In this document: one piece after another, positions 6,906 to 15,437 of the stretch | Layout of the letters: every line of letters starts with the position of its first letter | Position numbering within the stretch: the stretch's first letter is position 1 | Origin: Oceaniferula marina | GTDB taxonomy: Bacteria > Verrucomicrobiota > Verrucomicrobiia > Verrucomicrobiales > Akkermansiaceae | Direction: 5' to 3' | DNA: 64,000 nt | Assembly (NCBI RefSeq): GCF_013391475.1 | Contig: NZ_JACBAZ010000002.1 | Coordinates: 471,104-535,103, forward strand | The notes under the pieces: generated by a model | Databases searched by the model: none | The model's input: only the letters and a program-made list of their open reading frames with translations | What the model was told of the DNA's origin: nothing | Translations under genes and position numbers: made by a program

Positions 6906-9737
6906 ATGAAAATATACCTACTAGCCTTTACCTGTCTTTTCACCGCGTTCTCCACGGCTGATGCAGAAGAGCAATACAGCGGTGTTTACCCGCACCTGAC
7001 AATGTATAACAATGAGGGCGAGTGCGGCACCGGCGCTGTGGTTCCGTGGGCGGGGAAACTCTGGGTGATTACCTATGCCCCACATTTGCCAAAGGGCTCA
7101 TCTGATAAGCTCTATGAAATCACGGCTGACTTGAAACAGCTTATCCGACCCGAGAGCATCGGTGGCACACCTGCCAACCGGATGATTCATCGTGAATCTA
7201 AGCAACTTTTCATCGGACCCTACGCGATCGATGCCGAAGGTAAGGTCCGCGTGATTCCTTATGATAAAATGCCTGGACGGCATACTGGCAATGCAAGGCA
7301 CCTAACTGACCCTGCTGGCAAGATTTACTATGCGACCATGGAAGAAGGGCTCTATACCGTTAATGTGGATACATTGGCCGTGGAAGAGCATATCAAAGAT
7401 GGGAACTCTGGAATCAAAGTGGTTGGAGAGGGTGTGAAATCCATGCTGCATGGCTATCACGGGAAAGGACTCTATTCCGGACAGGGGCGTGTGATCTATT
7501 CCAATAACGGGATGAAGAGTGGAGCGGCCAGGAAAAACCCCACAACGACATCCGGTGCCCTTGCTCAATGGTTTGGTGAGGGCGACTGGCAGCTCGTCCG
7601 AAAAAACCAGTTTACCGAAGTCACTGGACCTGGTGGAATATATGGAAGCAAACACCCCGCAACGGATCCCGTCTGGACCATGGGCTGGGACGCGCGCTCA
7701 CTTCTTCTCGGGCTGCTTGAAAACGGAGAATGGACGTTTTACCGCCTGCCCAAAGGCAGTCACTCCTACGATGGTGCTCACGGCTGGAATACCGAATGGC
7801 CCCGTATCCGCGAAATCGGAGAAGATGATTTTCTCGCCACTATGCATGGCACCTTTTGGCGCTTTCCGCCAACGTTCTCTACAGCCAATTCGGCTGGCAT
7901 TGTTCCACGTTCCAACTACCTCAAGGTTATCGGTGATTTTTGCAAATGGAACGACCGGATCGTCTTCGGTTGTGATGACTCAGCCAAAGCGGAATTTCTG
8001 AACACGCGGACTTACAAGGCCAAACACGGGGCCGCTAGGCAGTCCAACTCCAACCTCTGGTTTGTTGAGCCGACGCAGCTCGACACCCTCGGCCCTCTCA
8101 TCGGACGCGGTTCCGTCTGGTTGCGCGACGACGTCAAAGCCAATGTCGCCAGCGACCCCTACCTCTTTTCTGGCTATGATTATCGCCAACTCTGCTTAAC
8201 GCACTCCAGCTCTTCACCTGTCACCTTCACTCTCGAAGTGGATAAGGAAGGGACTGGCAAATGGACGACGCTCCGCAACATCACAGTCGGCTCTAACGGA
8301 TCGGCCATTCACCAGTTCACGGCAGAGGAAATAGGCGAATGGATTCGGCTCACGGCGGATCAGAATGCCACCGGTGTTAGCGCCCATTTCCAATTCCGCA
8401 ATCGCGACCTGCGCCCGGCGATAAACGATTCGTTGTTCGACGGTATTGCTACTCTGGAGAAGACTGCAACTACCACCGGCGTAATGCGTAGCCTCGCTTA
8501 TGACAAACTGGGCATCGCGCTCACGGATGGCGGCTACTATGAGCTGAACCCGCAAATGGAGTTCACCAAAGTTAATGATGCTAAACAGGCTGCAGCATTG
8601 ATCAAAGCGGTCAAACAGCCAGCCAAGGCATTTCGCGTCGATGCAGCATCGGTGATACTGGAAGAAGACGGGCAGCGCTATCGGTTTCCGAAGAGTGATC
8701 GCTATACATCCCCATCCTCGCCACCTGTAAAGCTCGAGAACCTGGCCGCAGGGGCAAAGGTTGTCGCCAGTTCAACACACCAGACAGACTTCGCCGCCGC
8801 AAATATTGTGGACGGTAAGACGGGGGAAGATTCCCGCTGGATTTCCAAACAGTCCGGTGAAAAATGGGTCGAGATCGATCTCGGTGAAACAAAGCAATTT
8901 CGTAGTATTCAAATCATCACCGGATGGAAGCGTGAAGCCAACTACAGCGTCGACAACATCGCAGTGCAAACCAAGGTGGATGGCGCATGGGAAACACTCC
9001 CGGGAGCTGAAATTCGTGATAATCAATCGATAGAAATCACCATTAATTTGCCGAAGCCTGTTTCCGCGCAAGAGTTGCGATTGGTTTCGACTGATCAGCG
9101 GCATGTTCGCATTTACGAAGTGGCACTCTACAACCAGATCCTGCAACCAGCCGTCACTGAAAGTCTGGCGCGGGTCTGTCGTGAAGTCGCCACCGAGCGC
9201 GATCTGCTCAACCTGCACGGCACCTTCTACGAATTGCCTGCTCGCAATGCGCAGGGCGTCGCCAAGGTCCGCCCCGTGGCGAGTCATAACCTTGCCATCC
9301 ACGATTTCTGCTCCCACAACGGACTGCTTTACTTCACCGGGTTGGACGCTGAAACAAAGAGTAGGCACATTCTACGCAGTGCAGACGGCAAGGCCGCCAT
9401 CTGGGCAGGTGTGGTCGATGATCTTTGGAAGCTCGGCAAGCCGCGTGGGCAAGGCGGCCCGTGGAAAGATTCGCAGGTCAAAGCCGGCGTCCCGTCCGAT
9501 CCCTATCTCATGACTGCCTACGACGAAAAAAGTGTCGAACTCTCTGCTGAATCGGATGCGCGTATCACATTAGAAGTGGATCTTGATGGCACAGGTCTGT
9601 GGGTGCCTTATAATATTTTCGAACTCAAAGCCGAAGAGACCGTGACGCACAATTTCCCAGAAGGCTTCAGCGCCTATTGGGTGCGTGCAGTGAGCGATGC
9701 CGACACTACAGCAACTGTCTGGTTTAAATATGAATAG
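6906..9737 (+). CDS. Large secreted discoidin-domain protein, function unknown
   Basis: A 943-residue protein with a signal peptide (cut near STADA). Residues 25-390 are rich in short beta strands (LWVITYAPHL, LFIGPYAIDAEG, KIYYATMEEGLYTV) and are probably a beta-propeller. Residues about 607-745 are an F5/8-type C (discoidin, CBM32-like) domain: AANIVDGKTGEDSRWIS, WVEIDLGETKQFRSIQI, ELRLVSTDQRHVRIYEV. The segment at about 400-500 is repeated at about 845-943 (SDPYLFSGYD and SDPYLMTAYD; LEVDKEGTGKW and LEVDLDGTGLW), so the protein carries an internal duplication. A carbohydrate-binding or glycan-processing role fits the sulfatase neighbours, but no catalytic motif is recognised. Its stop overlaps the start of the mosaic remnant at 9730. 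Confidence 0.8.
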   Translation: MKIYLLAFTCLFTAFSTADAEEQYSGVYPHLTMYNNEGECGTGAVVPWAGKLWVITYAPHLPKGSSDKLYEITADLKQLIRPESIGGTPANRMIHRESKQLFIGPYAIDAEGKVRVIPYDKMPGRHTGNARHLTDPAGKIYYATMEEGLYTVNVDTLAVEEHIKDGNSGIKVVGEGVKSMLHGYHGKGLYSGQGRVIYSNNGMKSGAARKNPTTTSGALAQWFGEGDWQLVRKNQFTEVTGPGGIYGSKHPATDPVWTMGWDARSLLLGLLENGEWTFYRLPKGSHSYDGAHGWNTEWPRIREIGEDDFLATMHGTFWRFPPTFSTANSAGIVPRSNYLKVIGDFCKWNDRIVFGCDDSAKAEFLNTRTYKAKHGAARQSNSNLWFVEPTQLDTLGPLIGRGSVWLRDDVKANVASDPYLFSGYDYRQLCLTHSSSSPVTFTLEVDKEGTGKWTTLRNITVGSNGSAIHQFTAEEIGEWIRLTADQNATGVSAHFQFRNRDLRPAINDSLFDGIATLEKTATTTGVMRSLAYDKLGIALTDGGYYELNPQMEFTKVNDAKQAAALIKAVKQPAKAFRVDAASVILEEDGQRYRFPKSDRYTSPSSPPVKLENLAAGAKVVASSTHQTDFAAANIVDGKTGEDSRWISKQSGEKWVEIDLGETKQFRSIQIITGWKREANYSVDNIAVQTKVDGAWETLPGAEIRDNQSIEITINLPKPVSAQELRLVSTDQRHVRIYEVALYNQILQPAVTESLARVCREVATERDLLNLHGTFYELPARNAQGVAKVRPVASHNLAIHDFCSHNGLLYFTGLDAETKSRHILRSADGKAAIWAGVVDDLWKLGKPRGQGGPWKDSQVKAGVPSDPYLMTAYDEKSVELSAESDARITLEVDLDGTGLWVPYNIFELKAEETVTHNFPEGFSAYWVRAVSDADTTATVWFKYE

Positions 9738-9912
9738 TTTGCTGAAACCGATTGTCGCCGCCGTGTTCGCGTTGCTCCCGGTTTGTTCTCTGGGAGCTGC
9801 GCCCGTGGGGGACGATCTGGGCTATGTCGACCTGTCCTACACGGGGTTGGCCAAAGTTTCGTATAAATCCGGAGGAGCAACGTTCACACGAAAATACCTT
9901 TGTTTCCGTTAA
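9730..9912 (+). pseudogene. Mosaic remnant: sulfatase-like leader fused to GH95 fragment
   Basis: An ATG overlapping the previous gene's stop opens a 60-codon frame. The first part is a good signal peptide (MNSLLKPIVAAVFALLPVCS) followed by GDDLGYVDLSYTG, the metal-binding start of a sulfatase from which the usual first strand is missing. The second part, 9848-9911, is a near-exact copy of an internal segment of the GH95 gene (31639-31701, minus strand) with one extra A, so GH95 residues AKVSYKSGGATFTR are followed by a frameshift. Neither half can be functional. It records deletion and illegitimate recombination in this cluster. Confidence 0.8.
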
Positions 9913-9935
9913 CCATCATGCAACAAGTAAAGACA

Positions 9936-11663
9936 ATGAAAATAGACCTGATTAGCCATATTTGTAATCATCTTATGCTCGGCCTGACTATAGGCTTCGC
10001 ATTGCTTATGGACAGCACCATGGCATCTGTGTTGCCCAAAACGGATCAACCGAATATTATCATTATTATGACGGACGATATGGGGTTCTCTGATCTCGGT
10101 TGCTACGGCAGTGAAATCAAAACACCCCACCTTGATACTCTCGCCCATAAAGGTATTCGCTTTACCCGGTTCTATAACACGGGACGCTGTTGCCCAACCC
10201 GTGCCAGCCTCTTGACCGGTCTATACCAGCACCAAGCAGGTGTTGGCAATATGACGAATGACGCGGGTCCAAGCAAACCGGGTTATCGTGGTAGGTTGAT
10301 GGAACGTTGCGTCACGATTGCTGAAGTTCTTGGACAAGGCGGATACAGGACTATTCAAACAGGCAAGTGGCATGTGGGCGACAAGAAAAAGGAGTGGCTG
10401 CCGTCGGGCCGAGGTTTTGACCGTAACTACAGTTGCCCTCAGGGTGGTGGGTTCTACTTCCGCCCATCGGCATTTAAAAAAGAGCGTCATGTAGTCCGTG
10501 GGAATGAAGTCCTCTACAACAAACAGAAGGATCCTCCCGAAGGTTGGTATGCCACCGATGCGTGGACGGACGAAGGCCTCAAGTATGTCCGCGAAGCGGT
10601 TGAAGAGAAGAAGCCATTTCTATGGTATCTCGCCCATAATGCCCCGCATTACCCACTGAAAGCAAAGCCGGAAGATATCGCCAAGTACCGTGGTAAATAC
10701 AAAATAGGGTGGGATGCGATACGCCAGCAACGCTACGAAAAACTCATCAAACTTGGCATCATTGACCCGAAGTGGAAGCTCTCTACCCGCGAGAAAGGCA
10801 TTCCCGCATGGGACAGTCTTTCAGAGAAGCAGAAGGATGAGCAGGATCTAAGAATGGCAACCTATGCCGCCATGATTGACTGCGTTGATCAAAATGTTGG
10901 AAAGATCGTGGCAACCTTGAAGCAGCTAGAGGTTTACGAGAACACACTGATTCTATTCCTTCATGATAATGGCGGATGCGCCGAAGGTGGAACCATGGGT
11001 AGAAATACAGGTAAAGGCATTTGTGGCACAGCGGAATCGTTTGCTCTTTACGGAGCATGCTGGGCGAATGTGTCTGATACGCCGTTCCGGAAGTATAAAA
11101 AATTTATTCACGAAGGTGGCATTTCCTCACCGTTGATTGCCCACTGGCCCAAAGGTATCAATGCCAAATTAAACGGAAAACTTACCTCTGAACCCACCCA
11201 CCTTATTGACTTAATGGCTACCTGCGTGGATCTATCTGGCAGCTCCTACCCAGAATCCTTTAAGGGAAACGAGATCATTCCTATGGAGGGAGTCAGCCTT
11301 AACCCCATCTTTCAAGGGAAGCAATTTAAACGCAACGCACCTCTCTTTTTTGAACATGTTGGCAATCGAGGAATCCGTTACGGCAAGTGGAAACTTGTAG
11401 CCGTCAAAGGAAAACCATGGGAACTCTACGATATGCAGGCCGACCGAACAGAACGCAACAACATGGCAAAAGAACTTCCAGAGAAAGTAAAGGAGCTGAC
11501 GAACCTTTATAAAGCGTGGGCCGAACGGAGTTTCGTTACAAAAAACATGAACTTTATCAAGTATGATGAGTTTAAGAGCCCCATTATCAACCCCTTATCA
11601 ACTCATTATCAACTCATTATCAACTCATTATCAACTCATTATCAACTCATTATCAACCCATGA
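9936..11663 (+). CDS. Arylsulfatase-like sulfatase
   Basis: A 575-residue sulfatase. ATG 9936 gives a plausible long signal peptide (cut near DSTMAS); ATGs at 9918 and an earlier weak start are in frame but lie on or next to the GH95 fragment. IIIIMTDDMGFSDLGCYG binds metal. The formylglycine motif is C85-C-P-T-R89 inside NTGRCCPTRASLLTGLYQHQ, the pattern of arylsulfatases A/AtsA. KWHVG and HDNGG follow. Normal sulfatase sequence ends near NFIKYDEF; after it the frame runs through an 11-bp tandem repeat that adds about 28 residues. The last codon overlaps an ATG (ATGA at 11660), but the next sulfatase probably starts 96 bp later. Confidence 0.92.
   Translation: MKIDLISHICNHLMLGLTIGFALLMDSTMASVLPKTDQPNIIIIMTDDMGFSDLGCYGSEIKTPHLDTLAHKGIRFTRFYNTGRCCPTRASLLTGLYQHQAGVGNMTNDAGPSKPGYRGRLMERCVTIAEVLGQGGYRTIQTGKWHVGDKKKEWLPSGRGFDRNYSCPQGGGFYFRPSAFKKERHVVRGNEVLYNKQKDPPEGWYATDAWTDEGLKYVREAVEEKKPFLWYLAHNAPHYPLKAKPEDIAKYRGKYKIGWDAIRQQRYEKLIKLGIIDPKWKLSTREKGIPAWDSLSEKQKDEQDLRMATYAAMIDCVDQNVGKIVATLKQLEVYENTLILFLHDNGGCAEGGTMGRNTGKGICGTAESFALYGACWANVSDTPFRKYKKFIHEGGISSPLIAHWPKGINAKLNGKLTSEPTHLIDLMATCVDLSGSSYPESFKGNEIIPMEGVSLNPIFQGKQFKRNAPLFFEHVGNRGIRYGKWKLVAVKGKPWELYDMQADRTERNNMAKELPEKVKELTNLYKAWAERSFVTKNMNFIKYDEFKSPIINPLSTHYQLIINSLSTHYQLIINP
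11584..11660 (+). repeat. 11-bp tandem repeat at the sulfatase 3' end
   Basis: Seven consecutive units of TTATCAACTCA occur: five perfect (11595-11649) and a degenerate one on each side. Because 11 is not a multiple of 3, three units encode an 11-residue period (LSTHYQLIINS). The array forms the C-terminus of the upstream sulfatase, so a change in unit number would shift its frame and stop codon. Confidence 0.9.
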
Positions 11664-11755
11664 AAGCCCTTCCCGCCACCTTACCAAAAAAGGAAATTTC
11701 TAGCAGTATGTTTTATTTAGCTGTATGTTTTATTTTAAACAAGAGCCAACTCACT

Positions 11756-13291
11756 ATGATAAAAAAAGTAGCTCAAATGGGCTTGGTGGGGCTTTTGACA
11801 AGCTCTGCTTTAGCGGGAGAGAAGCCAAATATTATCTTCATTTTTGCAGATGATATGGGGGTGGGCGATGTGTCGCACACCACGGGGAGGGCCCCAACGC
11901 CGCATCTCGACCGACTAGCCAAGGAAGGCATGCAATTCACGGACGCGCATACAACCTCCTCTGTCTGCACACCATCACGCTATGGGCTGCTCACTGGCAG
12001 ATACAACTGGCGCACGCGATTGCAAAAATGGGTGTTCAGCAAGCCAGAGTGTCAGCCTTTGATCAAGGAAGGTGAGTCTACAGTGGCTTCGCTGTTGAAA
12101 TCACAAGGGTATGATACTGCTATCGTAGGAAAGTGGCATTTGGGGATAGGTTGGCACATTATTGATGGCTCCAAGCCTAAGAAAGGCCAAACAGGGCCTG
12201 GATGGAACATCGACTACATAAAACCTGCTGTGACACCAACTTCGAATGGGTTTGATTATTTCTACGGGATTGCTGCTTCGTTAGATATGCCCCCGTATGT
12301 ATATATTCATAACAACAAAGCCATACAGGTTCCGTCTGTTTCAAAGGGTGTTCCATCTATCAAGGGCGGGATTGCTCGGGTTGGTGCTGCGGCATCTGAT
12401 TTCGAAGCCAACGAGTGCCTCAAAGTGTTTGCTCAGAAATCGGTTGAATATATCAATGAGCAGAAGAATTCCGAGAGGCCGTTCTTCCTCTATCTGCCAC
12501 TGACCTCACCACACACACCGATTGTGCCGAGTAAGGAGTGGTTAGGGAAATCACCAATCGGTAAGTATGGCGACTTCTTGATGGAAACCGATTGGGTTGT
12601 TGGGGAGGTGTTGAAAGCCCTTGATGACAACCAGCTTGCGGCGAATACGTTGATCATTTTTTCCACTGATAACGGCTGCTCTCCCGCTGCTAATATCAAG
12701 GCTCTCCAAAAGAAGGGACATTTTCCGAGTGGTGAACTACGAGGCCACAAGGCGGATATTTATGAAGGGGGGCATCGAGTTCCTACAATTGCTCGATGGC
12801 CGAAGGTGATCAAGCCAGGTACTAAGACTGATCGTCTCACCACCCTTGCGGATTTCTATGCGACCTGTGCTGAGATTACTGGGGTCAAGATGGCTCCTAA
12901 GGCAGGGGTGGATAGCGTCTCGTTTCTACCGTCTTTGAAGAACCCAAAGCTAGTCGATCGTAGCGCGATAGTGATGCACTCCGCTACTGGTTCCTTTGCG
13001 ATCCGTCAGGGTGACTGGAAATTATGCTTCTGCGGTGGCTCTGCTGGTTGGAGTAAACCGGCGCAAGCTCCTCCTGGAGCACCAAAGTGGCAGCTGTATA
13101 ATCTAAAGGATGACTTGGCGGAGACCAAGAACCTCTACGATGAACATCCTGAAAGAGTGAAAGAGCTCCACAGTCTGATGCTGGAATACATCACGAATGG
13201 GCGTAGCACTCCTGGGCCCAAGCAGGCGAATGACGTCAAGGGGGTCAGTCTCGGAAAAGAAAAGCGAAAGAAGTCAAAAACAAAGAAGTAA
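11756..13291 (+). CDS. Secreted sulfatase with basic C-terminal tail
   Basis: ATG 11756 gives a 511-residue protein with a compact signal peptide (MIKKVAQMGLVGLLTSSALA). An in-frame ATG at 11660 would add 32 unlikely residues. NIIFIFADDMGVGD is the metal site and C71-T-P-S-R75 the formylglycine motif, in TTSSVCTPSRYGLLTGRYNW. GKWHLGIGWH and STDNGCSP complete the active site. The family resembles secreted sulfatases of marine polysaccharide loci. The C-terminus is strongly basic (GKEKRKKSKTKK), as in the sulfatases at 1545 and 13464. The stop codon sits in a 20-bp palindrome. Confidence 0.92.
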   Translation: MIKKVAQMGLVGLLTSSALAGEKPNIIFIFADDMGVGDVSHTTGRAPTPHLDRLAKEGMQFTDAHTTSSVCTPSRYGLLTGRYNWRTRLQKWVFSKPECQPLIKEGESTVASLLKSQGYDTAIVGKWHLGIGWHIIDGSKPKKGQTGPGWNIDYIKPAVTPTSNGFDYFYGIAASLDMPPYVYIHNNKAIQVPSVSKGVPSIKGGIARVGAAASDFEANECLKVFAQKSVEYINEQKNSERPFFLYLPLTSPHTPIVPSKEWLGKSPIGKYGDFLMETDWVVGEVLKALDDNQLAANTLIIFSTDNGCSPAANIKALQKKGHFPSGELRGHKADIYEGGHRVPTIARWPKVIKPGTKTDRLTTLADFYATCAEITGVKMAPKAGVDSVSFLPSLKNPKLVDRSAIVMHSATGSFAIRQGDWKLCFCGGSAGWSKPAQAPPGAPKWQLYNLKDDLAETKNLYDEHPERVKELHSLMLEYITNGRSTPGPKQANDVKGVSLGKEKRKKSKTKK

Positions 13292-13307
13292 AGTTCATGA
13301 ACTTTAC
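13288..13307. repeat. 20-bp perfect palindrome over a stop codon
   Basis: GTAAAGTTCATGAACTTTAC reads the same on both strands and contains the TAA stop of the upstream sulfatase. No T run follows. It could be a protein-binding site or a hairpin that protects the 3' end. The 156 bp after it, up to the next start, hold no supported gene. Confidence 0.6.
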
Positions 13308-13463
13308 ACCCTTTATATGTGCCTTGGCAGTGCCTTTAATCAACCACGGCAAGCATAAATTCAGCTCCATCATCGGTGGCCGGTCAGGTGAAGCCTGTAG
13401 CTTGACATCAGTGCGTAGGCAAGGCCTACTGTCCCGATATTGACTCAAAACAGGAAACAAAAC

Positions 13464-14999
13464 ATGACGAATAACAAGGTAATCGCGACACTTTGTGCAG
13501 TTACGACAATCGCAAGCGGTTGCGGAGTCCAAGCTGCGGAGCCACCTATAGAGAACAAGCCAAACGTACTGTTTGTCCTGATCGACGACTTTGGTTGGAA
13601 AGACGTTGGCTACAACGGTTCTACGTTTTACGAAACTCCGGAACTCGACAAGCTGTCCAAGGACTTTATGCGGTTTGACCGGTGTTACACCCCCAGCCCC
13701 ATGTGCTCTCCCACCCGAGTCAGTATAATGACCGGCAAGAACCCGGCCCGCCACGGCGTTACCCAATGGTTGCCTGGGAAAGCGACATGGCCGAATCACC
13801 CGGTTGCGCATCAACGCGTTATCTGCAAAGTGCCAAAGAGCCCAGCCATCAAAAATTCGGAAGTAACACTTGGAGAGGCACTGCAGAAGGTCGGATATGA
13901 AACGGCATTCTATGGCAAATGGCACATGGGACCATTGAAGAAGACAGGGGGGCCGAAGGCTCACGGATTCGACAGTCAGATGGCTGTCATCGAAGCCAAC
14001 AGGTGCGCCATGTTCTATCCATTCAGAGGACATCCGGAGTATTTTCCAGCGGCCAAAGAAGGCGACAATTTCACTGACCTTCTCACGAATAATGCCATTG
14101 AGTTTGTCAGTAAGAAGCGGGATAAGCCGTTCTTCCTTTACCTAGCCCACTTTGCCATGCATGCCCCCATTGCGTCAAAGCCGGAACTGGAAAAGAAATT
14201 TGCAGAGAAAGCCAGGAAACTTTCACCCATGTCGGAAGACGAATTAAAGGTTAAGGATTCTCATGCACATCAGCCCTATAACCGGCGTCAACAGTTCCCC
14301 GACTACGCTGGCGAGCTTGCCACACTGGATGAGAATATTGGCAAACTGATCCAGTCACTGAAGGATACAGGCCAATATGACAACACCATCATCTTCATCA
14401 CCGGCGACAATGGTGGGCGCACCGCGTTCTTCCATAGTTCGCCGACTGCCGTCCAACCCTTGCGCGCCGGCAAGACTTTCACCTTCGAAGGCGGTCTCAG
14501 AACTCCACTTCTGATCCATTGGCCGGGAGCCACCAAACCCGGCATGCACACTCAAACGTCAGTCACCAGCACCGACTTTTACCCAACCATCCTCGGCATG
14601 CTCGGCTTGCCACTTCAGCCGGAACAACACAAGGATGGCGTCAGCTTGCTCCCGTTGTTCAAGGACCGTAAGTTGTCTCGAAATGCTATGTATTGGCATT
14701 TCCCTCACTACCAAGGCGAAGGCAGCTATCCGAGCAGTGCTATCCGTCAGGACGACTTCAAACTGATCGTCAACTATCATCTCAAAGACGTACAACTATT
14801 TAACGTTGTCGACGATATTGGTGAGACCAATGACCTTGCCGGTAGCATGCCGGAAAAGGTTAAGGTCATGAGAAATAAACTGATGGATTATCTCAAGGAA
14901 ACGGGTGCGCACATTCCGACCGACAACCCAAGATACAATCCCAAAGCAAAGCCCATCCCGGCAAAGAAGGCTAAGGACGCCAAGGAAAAGAAGAAGTAG
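13464..14999 (+). CDS. Secreted sulfatase with Lys-rich C-terminal tail
   Basis: ATG 13464, preceded by CAGGAAAC, gives a 511-residue protein; an upstream in-frame TTG at 13440 is less likely. The signal region ends TTIASGCGVQA, where Cys20 could be a lipidation site, although the -3 residue is unusual. PNVLFVLIDDFGWKD binds metal and C81-S-P-T-R85 is the formylglycine motif. GKWHMG and TGDNGG follow. It is a paralogue of the sulfatase at 28221-29687: both share FYETP, SPxCSPTR and TGKNPxR, and a late VTSTDFYPT block. The C-terminus is a low-complexity basic tail (PIPAKKAKDAKEKKK). It is the last gene before the decayed sigma copy. Confidence 0.92.
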   Translation: MTNNKVIATLCAVTTIASGCGVQAAEPPIENKPNVLFVLIDDFGWKDVGYNGSTFYETPELDKLSKDFMRFDRCYTPSPMCSPTRVSIMTGKNPARHGVTQWLPGKATWPNHPVAHQRVICKVPKSPAIKNSEVTLGEALQKVGYETAFYGKWHMGPLKKTGGPKAHGFDSQMAVIEANRCAMFYPFRGHPEYFPAAKEGDNFTDLLTNNAIEFVSKKRDKPFFLYLAHFAMHAPIASKPELEKKFAEKARKLSPMSEDELKVKDSHAHQPYNRRQQFPDYAGELATLDENIGKLIQSLKDTGQYDNTIIFITGDNGGRTAFFHSSPTAVQPLRAGKTFTFEGGLRTPLLIHWPGATKPGMHTQTSVTSTDFYPTILGMLGLPLQPEQHKDGVSLLPLFKDRKLSRNAMYWHFPHYQGEGSYPSSAIRQDDFKLIVNYHLKDVQLFNVVDDIGETNDLAGSMPEKVKVMRNKLMDYLKETGAHIPTDNPRYNPKAKPIPAKKAKDAKEKKK

Positions 15000-15150
15000 A
15001 AATCCAGGGTGATGGCCACACTGCCGAGCTTTCTCCACCTACAGAACCGTTCTCCCGCGCTTCAACATTCTGTTGGCAAGGAAGACCTCTGGAACGACAC
15101 CAAGGTCGTTGCCTTGGTCGGGTTGGTATAGAATGAAAAGGTTAACGGAT
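15000..15150. other. Intergenic stretch before the sigma remnant
   Basis: No gene is supported. One short open stretch reads GKEDLWNDTKVVALVGLV and may be a broken gene end, but it is too short to assign. It abuts inverted-repeat copy B. Confidence 0.3.
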
Positions 15151-15345
15151 GATCTCAACCAACTTCGAAGCCAGCCCTCATGGGCGCACATCAGCATACC
15201 AAACGCATTCAGATCATTTGTTTGGCTCAGTTTGATTGTCGAGTGCTCTCCATTGATATTAATATGTAACCAAAAGGGGGGAGTAACAAAAATTTCATAA
15301 GTTTGTGTTATTTCCGGGCGGCTAGGACATTTAGAGAGTATGGCA
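15151..15345 (-). pseudogene. Inverted-repeat copy B: decayed sigma-factor promoter and 5' end
   Basis: Read on the minus strand, this is a diverged copy of 3343-3553. It starts with the same TGCCATAC, keeps the GTTAC-N12-GTTAC element and the inverted repeat with one mismatch, and has an ATG aligned to the sigma start. A 13-bp deletion after the fifth codon breaks the frame, and homology stops at the equivalent of codon 38. The promoter element would fire leftward, against the sulfatase genes. It marks the right edge of the sigma-sulfatase block. Confidence 0.85.
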
Positions 15346-15437
15346 TTAAGTTACTATAATGAAAAACGAGCAAATCATACGCGGCATCGCACAGCGGAAG
15401 TAAAAAACAAAAAGTAATAATCTTTAATAACAATAAT
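15346..15437 (+). promoter_or_regulatory. AT-rich leader of the GH29 gene
   Basis: After the sigma remnant the sequence turns very AT-rich (TAATCTTTAATAACAATAAT directly before the ATG). There is no Shine-Dalgarno sequence, as is common for Bacteroidota genes and unlike several neighbours. The exact promoter cannot be placed. Confidence 0.35.

Noticed and set aside
8772-9368. 198-codon antisense frame in the discoidin gene
   Set aside because: A shadow of the discoidin region; the plus-strand frame is continuous and has clear domains.
11584-11660. CRISPR array
   Set aside because: The units are 11 bp and directly abutting, with no spacers and no cas genes.
13245-14033. Long open frame antisense to a sulfatase start
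   Set aside because: It lies opposite well-supported sulfatase coding sequence and has no domain. Only its last part covers intergenic DNA, which may carry a remnant, but it is not enough for a gene.
15073-15300. 75-codon plus-strand frame over the sigma remnant
   Set aside because: It reads the complementary strand of the decayed sigma copy; homology is on the minus strand.
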